DNA from: Natronomonas sp.
GTDB taxonomy: Archaea; Halobacteriota; Halobacteria; Halobacteriales; Haloarculaceae
Assembly: GCA_007121575.1 (NCBI GenBank)
Contig: SKKJ01000008.1
Coordinates: 1 to 9,170, forward strand
DNA length: 9,170 nucleotides
Direction of reading: 5' to 3'
A model generated the notes under the pieces. It did no database searches. It was not told where the DNA came from and saw only the letters and a program-made list of their open reading frames with translations. The position numbers and the translations under genes were made by a program. Below are positions 6,093 through 9,170 of this stretch, piece by piece. The number at the start of each line of letters is the position of its first letter. Position 1 is the first letter of the stretch.

Positions 6093-7178
6093 ATGACCGG
6101 TGATCTCCCTCGACAGCACGGTCCGGATCGTGCTGCCGATATCGCGTGGTGTCACGACGCGGTTCAGGACGTCTCACGGACGTTCGCACTCACGGTAGAG
6201 AGCCTCAACGAGCCGATGTCGACGCATATCTGTCTCGGGTATCTCCTCTGTCGAATTCCGGATACGATCGAAGACGCGGGCCATATTCCACCCGAGGACG
6301 GAGCGGAGCTGTTACGCTGTTATGCCAGCGCGCTCGATCCGAACGAGGAGGCGAGTATCGACGCGTTTCGAACCGCCGTCGAGCCGTGGCTCCCACCGGA
6401 GGAAACGCGGTCGGACGATTGGCGTGTCGTCGCGGCGTCACCGCGCGTCTATGCGACGTTTGAGACGATGCCAGCGGACGTGCGAGCGTCGATAACGCCA
6501 CCGGTGATCGAGCTCGTCGAAGGGATGGCGATGTTCGTCGACGAGCACGCGGAGACAGACGGCCTTCGAATCGATACGCGGGATGAGCTCGAAGAGTACT
6601 GTTATTACGCCGCTGGAACCGTCGGGACGCTCATCACGAACCTTCTCACCCGGGATGGGCTCTCCGAGAGTCGTCGAAAAACGCTGTATGAGACGGCCGA
6701 GTCGTTCAGCCTCCTGTTACAGCTCGTCAACATCGCAAAGGACGTCCACGACGATTACACCGAAGAGCACAACGTGTATCTACCGGCATCGTGGCTCACG
6801 GACGAGGGCGTCCCACAGGACTCCGTCGTCGAGGAAGAACACCGCGAGTCGGCCGCAGCGGTCGTCAAACGGACTGCAACGCACGCGAAATCGTTTCTCG
6901 ATGAGGCGGAGCAGTATCTGCACGTGATGCCATTGCGACACGGGAACACGCTCGCCGCGTGGGGCGTTCCGTTTTTACTCGCCGTCGGAACGCTCAGAGA
7001 GTTGACCGAGAGTCCGGCGGACGCGCTCACAGCCCGTGATCTGAAGATGTCGAGACAGGAAGTGTACGCGATCGTCAGCGCGATGCACAGTGCTGATCGG
7101 GCCGCGATCTCGGAGTTCCGAAGGATTATCGCACGTGAGCCGTTTCATTTGGCCACCCCGCAGCCGAAATCGGACTGA
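6093..7178 (+). CDS. Squalene/phytoene synthase family protein
   Basis: Head-to-head prenyl synthase of 361 residues, joining two prenyl diphosphates to make squalene (from C15) or phytoene (from C20), probably at the membrane surface. Motifs in order are SRTFAL (28-33), the first Asp-rich motif DTIED (57-61), YCYYAAGTVGTLIT (169-182), and the second diphosphate-binding region QLVNIAKDVHDDY (210-222) followed by VYLP (228-231). In the second motif Asp217, Asp220 and Asp221 can bind magnesium. The context YLLCRIPDTIEDA resembles squalene synthases more than bacterial CrtB, and haloarchaea make squalene for their membranes, so squalene synthase is the better guess. Phytoene synthase cannot be excluded. 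No desaturase or other isoprenoid gene is adjacent. The start is fixed by a strong TATA box about 30 bases upstream. It faces the MBL hydrolase tail-to-tail across 35 bases. Confidence 0.88.
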   Translation: MTGDLPRQHGPDRAADIAWCHDAVQDVSRTFALTVESLNEPMSTHICLGYLLCRIPDTIEDAGHIPPEDGAELLRCYASALDPNEEASIDAFRTAVEPWLPPEETRSDDWRVVAASPRVYATFETMPADVRASITPPVIELVEGMAMFVDEHAETDGLRIDTRDELEEYCYYAAGTVGTLITNLLTRDGLSESRRKTLYETAESFSLLLQLVNIAKDVHDDYTEEHNVYLPASWLTDEGVPQDSVVEEEHRESAAAVVKRTATHAKSFLDEAEQYLHVMPLRHGNTLAAWGVPFLLAVGTLRELTESPADALTARDLKMSRQEVYAIVSAMHSADRAAISEFRRIIAREPFHLATPQPKSD

Positions 7179-7213
7179 ACCGTTGAACTGAGCCGAGCGG
7201 TCCGACGTATCGC

Positions 7214-7825
7214 TCACTCGTCAGGGTATTTCGGTTCTCGTTTCTCCGCGCGTTCGAGCGCCGTTTCGACGACATCGCACACATCGCCGTGGAACTCGTC
7301 GCCGTGACCGGCGTACATGTGCTCGACGGAGTCCCCCATCGTTTCCAGCAGGCGCCGAAGGCTCTCGATGAGTCGCTCTCGCGATTGACCGGGCATGTCC
7401 GTCCGGCCGAAGCTACCGTACTCGAACGCGCCGTCGTTGTGAACCACGACATCGCCGCTGAAAAGCGTCGTTTCGGAGACGAACGAGACGTGATCGTCCG
7501 CGTGACCGGGGGTGTAGACGACGTCGAACGGTTCGTCTCCGATAAAGATCTGATCGCCATCGTCGAGTTCGCTTTCACGGCGCGGATGCACACCATAGGC
7601 GTACAGTGGTGCGTCGAACGCGTCGAGCACGGCATCGAGTTGTGCGACGTGATCGCTGTGTTGGTGCGTCAGTACGACGGCATCGAGCGTGTCCGTACGT
7701 TCTCGAAGCGCATCGACGACGCCCGTATATGCACCCGCATCGACGAGCACGGTTCGATCCCCCTCGACGAGATACGCGTTACACGTGAACGTCTCGGCAT
7801 CGGCAGTGACGTTGGTTACGTCCAT
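7214..7825 (-). CDS. Metallo-beta-lactamase-fold hydrolase, glyoxalase II-like
   Basis: Cytoplasmic binuclear metal hydrolase of 203 residues. The metal-binding motif THQHSDH gives His54, His56, Asp58 and His59. Further ligands are His108 (TPGH), Asp125 (FSGD) and His174 (AGHG), so the complete set of an active enzyme is present. The compact length and TPGHADDHVSF block fit the glyoxalase II/thioester hydrolase branch rather than beta-lactamases or RNA-processing members, which are larger. The substrate is not certain; haloarchaea generally lack glutathione, so another thioester (for example a gamma-glutamylcysteine or CoA derivative) would be needed. The ATG at 7825 sits about 24 bases from a TATA-like box. 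It is transcribed away from the DUF5786 gene and towards the synthase gene. A VOC protein 1.3 kb away could be the glyoxalase I partner, but they are not in one operon. Confidence 0.9.
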   Translation of the reverse strand: MDVTNVTADAETFTCNAYLVEGDRTVLVDAGAYTGVVDALRERTDTLDAVVLTHQHSDHVAQLDAVLDAFDAPLYAYGVHPRRESELDDGDQIFIGDEPFDVVYTPGHADDHVSFVSETTLFSGDVVVHNDGAFEYGSFGRTDMPGQSRERLIESLRRLLETMGDSVEHMYAGHGDEFHGDVCDVVETALERAEKREPKYPDE

Positions 7826-7845
7826 ACGGTGAACTCGGACGCGAG

Positions 7846-7852
7846 GATATTT
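7846..7852 (-). promoter_or_regulatory. TATA-like box for the MBL hydrolase gene
   Basis: GTAAATA on the minus strand, centred about 24 bases before the ATG at 7825, compatible with a leaderless transcript. It lies in the 162-base divergent region shared with the DUF5786 gene; no further repeats stand out there. Confidence 0.5.
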
Positions 7853-7953
7853 ACTCTGGCGTCCACGTCAGCGTGAACTGTCTCCGCCGACGTTTCTCTA
7901 TGGACCATTGGCGTGTACCGAAACACGCGAGTGAAACGCGAAACGGCGAACGA

Positions 7954-7959
7954 TTTACA
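7954..7959 (+). promoter_or_regulatory. TATA-like box for the DUF5786-DUF99 pair
   Basis: TTTACA centred about 31 bases before the ATG at 7988. The upstream flank is purine-rich, with three GAAAC copies between about 7919 and 7945, as is common in haloarchaeal TFB-recognition regions. It would drive both overlapping genes downstream. Confidence 0.45.
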
Positions 7960-7987
7960 AGCCCGTGGCGATAACTAGCACACGAGT

Positions 7988-8164
7988 ATGGGGTTCGGCA
8001 GCTACGACGAATCCGAACAGGAAAACCAACAGATCGATACCGACGAAATCGAAGCGAGCGAGGAACAGGCGACATCGACACACGAGGGTGAACTCAGTTT
8101 CGAGTACGGGGACGCATCGAGCGAAGATCTGCTGTCGGCGTACAAAGAGTTCGCAGATCAGTGA
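7988..8164 (+). CDS. Small acidic haloarchaeal protein, DUF5786-like
   Basis: A 58-residue protein starting MGFGSYDESEQENQ, which I recognise as the conserved N-terminus of the haloarchaeal DUF5786 family. The function is unknown. 18 of 58 residues are Asp or Glu against a single Lys, and there are no Cys, no membrane segment and no signal peptide, so it should be a soluble, probably flexible cytoplasmic protein. The C-terminal part (ELSFEYGDASSEDLLSAYKEF) could form one strand and one helix and is likely the conserved functional end. The ATG has a TATA-like box about 31 bases upstream. Its last codons overlap the GTG start of the DUF99 gene (GTGA, 8161-8164), so the two are almost certainly translated from one message. 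Family recall is from memory; the existence of the gene is well supported by position and composition. Confidence 0.8.
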   Translation: MGFGSYDESEQENQQIDTDEIEASEEQATSTHEGELSFEYGDASSEDLLSAYKEFADQ

Positions 8165-8739
8165 AGCCGGGGCGTCGCGCGGTGGGTATCGCCGAGTCGT
8201 ATCGGGGCACGACCGGATCGACGAGCACGCTCGCGGGAGTCGTCGTTCGCGCCGATCGAACTGTCGATGATTTTTCGGTGAGCCGCTGTACCGTTGGCGG
8301 CCGTGATAGCACCGAAGCGATCATCGCGCTCTGGAGGCGGCTTGACAGGCCGGACGTTCGATATCTGTTCCTCGCAGGAAGCGCCCCGGCGTGGTATAAT
8401 ATCGTGGATCTCGACGCGGTGTATCAAGCGATCGATCGGCCCGTACTGGCCGTCTCGTTCGAACCGAGCGGCGGTCTCGAAGCGGCGATCGCCGACGCGT
8501 TCGACGGAGACGAGCGGGACGAACGGCTTCGGGTGTATACCTCGCTGCCGGAGCGGCAGCGACTCGAGGTGGGCGAGACCGACCTGTTCGTCCGTTCGGT
8601 CGGGATCGACTCGGAGACGACAGCCGCCGTCGTCAACGCCTACACGGAACGAAAGCGACCGGAGCCGCTCCGCATCGCCAAGCGACTCGCACGACGGCTC
8701 GATGCAGCGAGACGCGACGGCACGCTCGCTCCTGATTGA
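8161..8739 (+). CDS. DUF99 (UPF0215, endonuclease dU family) protein
   Basis: A 192-residue protein of the archaeal DUF99/UPF0215 family, named endonuclease dU in domain databases and related in fold to endonuclease V, which cuts near deaminated bases. Recognisable blocks are LAGVVVRAD (24-32), CTVGGRDSTEAI (43-54), LFLAGSAPAWYNIVDL (69-84) and RPVLAVSFEPS (93-103). The final region with RPEPLRIAKRLAR (about 171-183) is also family-like. Bacterial and other archaeal members usually have a G-I/V-D-D sequence in the first strand; here it reads GIAES (9-13), so one acidic residue may be missing from the presumed catalytic site. I believe this is common in haloarchaea but cannot check it. The start is GTG at 8161, inside the end of the DUF5786 gene, which implies translational coupling. 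A uracil-DNA glycosylase gene starts 38 bases after its stop. The biochemical function is not firmly established. Confidence 0.85.
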   Translation: MKPGRRAVGIAESYRGTTGSTSTLAGVVVRADRTVDDFSVSRCTVGGRDSTEAIIALWRRLDRPDVRYLFLAGSAPAWYNIVDLDAVYQAIDRPVLAVSFEPSGGLEAAIADAFDGDERDERLRVYTSLPERQRLEVGETDLFVRSVGIDSETTAAVVNAYTERKRPEPLRIAKRLARRLDAARRDGTLAPD

Positions 8740-8745
8740 TCGGCG

Positions 8746-8753
8746 GGGTTAAC
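8746..8753 (+). promoter_or_regulatory. Possible TATA-like box for the uracil-DNA glycosylase gene
   Basis: GGTTAACT centred about 28 bases before the GTG at 8778. It is a weak match but at the correct leaderless distance, so the glycosylase gene may have its own promoter besides read-through from DUF99. Confidence 0.35.
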
Positions 8754-8777
8754 TTCCGGGCCGCCGATCCGACGGAC

Positions 8778-9170
8778 GTGACAGACGAGATCGACGTATC
8801 GGACTGCACCCGCTGTGACGAGCTGTGTGCCTCGAGAAGCCGCATCGTCAACGGCGTCGGACCGGCCGACGCCGAGTTACTTTTCGTCGGTGAGGCTCCC
8901 GGTCGACACGAAGACGAGGGGGGTGAACCGTTCGTCGGGCGGTCGGGGGACATTCTCAATCGGGCGCTTCGCGACAACGGGCTCGCCCGGCGTGACGTGC
9001 GTATCACGAACTGCGTCCGGTGTCGACCGCCCGACAACCGCGATCCGACCGCGGCGGAGCTCGCGAACTGCCGGGAGTATCTCGAGCGAGAGATCACAGC
9101 CGTCGGTCCGGCGGTGATCGTCGCGCTCGGTAAAGTCCCATCGGAGCATCTCCTCGGACGATCCGTCGGC
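8778..9170 (+). CDS. Uracil-DNA glycosylase, family 4 (3' truncated by window)
   Basis: Base-excision repair enzyme that removes uracil from DNA formed by cytosine deamination. The first 131 residues of about 190-210 are present. Iron-sulfur cluster ligands of family 4 are visible as Cys10, Cys13, Cys82 and Cys98, with the usual spacing of 16 between the last two. The active-site motif GEAPGRHEDEGGEPFVGRSG spans 38-57; Glu39 and Gly42 fit the family-4 GE(A)PG pattern. ITNCVRCRPPDNRDP (76-90) is the next conserved block. The second active-site motif (H-P-S-x) would lie beyond the window. GTG at 8778 is chosen: it starts 8 residues before the first cluster motif, no in-frame ATG lies near, and a weak TATA-like box is 28 bases upstream. 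It follows the DUF99 gene by 38 bases. Confidence 0.92.
   Translation, partial: MTDEIDVSDCTRCDELCASRSRIVNGVGPADAELLFVGEAPGRHEDEGGEPFVGRSGDILNRALRDNGLARRDVRITNCVRCRPPDNRDPTAAELANCREYLEREITAVGPAVIVALGKVPSEHLLGRSVG

Noticed and set aside
7289..7876. 195-codon plus-strand open frame opposite the MBL hydrolase
   Set aside because: A shadow of the metallo-beta-lactamase gene, whose complete metal-ligand set proves the minus-strand frame.

Overview
This window looks like chromosomal DNA of a halophilic archaeon (class Halobacteria). The predicted proteins are rich in Asp and Glu. TATA-like boxes sit about 23-33 bases before start codons, as in leaderless haloarchaeal transcripts. Several families are typical of haloarchaea: a DUF5786-like acidic miniprotein, DUF99, a family-4 uracil-DNA glycosylase and tandem UspA proteins. 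The genus cannot be fixed from the sequence alone.

Left part, 1-2778 (+ strand): an arsenic-resistance block. The 3' part of an ACR3 arsenite efflux permease is followed after 8 bases by a tandem-domain universal stress protein, whose stop overlaps the start of a low-molecular-weight-phosphatase-type arsenate reductase (ArsC). ArsC would reduce arsenate and ACR3 would export the arsenite. The role of the Usp protein is unknown. Directly behind arsC lies the decayed C-terminal third of a membrane family-2 glycosyltransferase. It has no N-terminus, two in-frame stop codons and a lost Trp, so this edge looks like a recombination scar.

Middle part, 2996-5942 (- strand): transcription runs right to left through a VOC/glyoxalase-fold protein, a zinc-type medium-chain dehydrogenase with an unusual catalytic-zinc site, and an MFS transporter. 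This could be a small uptake-and-oxidation or detoxification set. The VOC and dehydrogenase genes have good TATA-like boxes. The VOC and MFS upstream regions each carry repeats spaced 20 bases apart, which are candidate operator sites.

Right part, 6093-9170: a squalene/phytoene synthase-family gene (+) converges on a glyoxalase-II-like metallo-beta-lactamase hydrolase (-). A divergent promoter region follows, then a + strand run of a 58-residue acidic DUF5786-like protein, a DUF99 (endonuclease dU family) gene overlapping it by GTGA, and a family-4 uracil-DNA glycosylase cut off by the window end. The last two suggest a link to repair of deaminated DNA.

I saw no rRNA or tRNA genes, CRISPR array, intact insertion sequence or origin. 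No clearly novel multi-gene system is evident. The most useful leads are the two repeat-bearing promoters, the unusual dehydrogenase zinc site, the Usp gene inside the ars operon and the DUF5786-DUF99-UDG neighbourhood.
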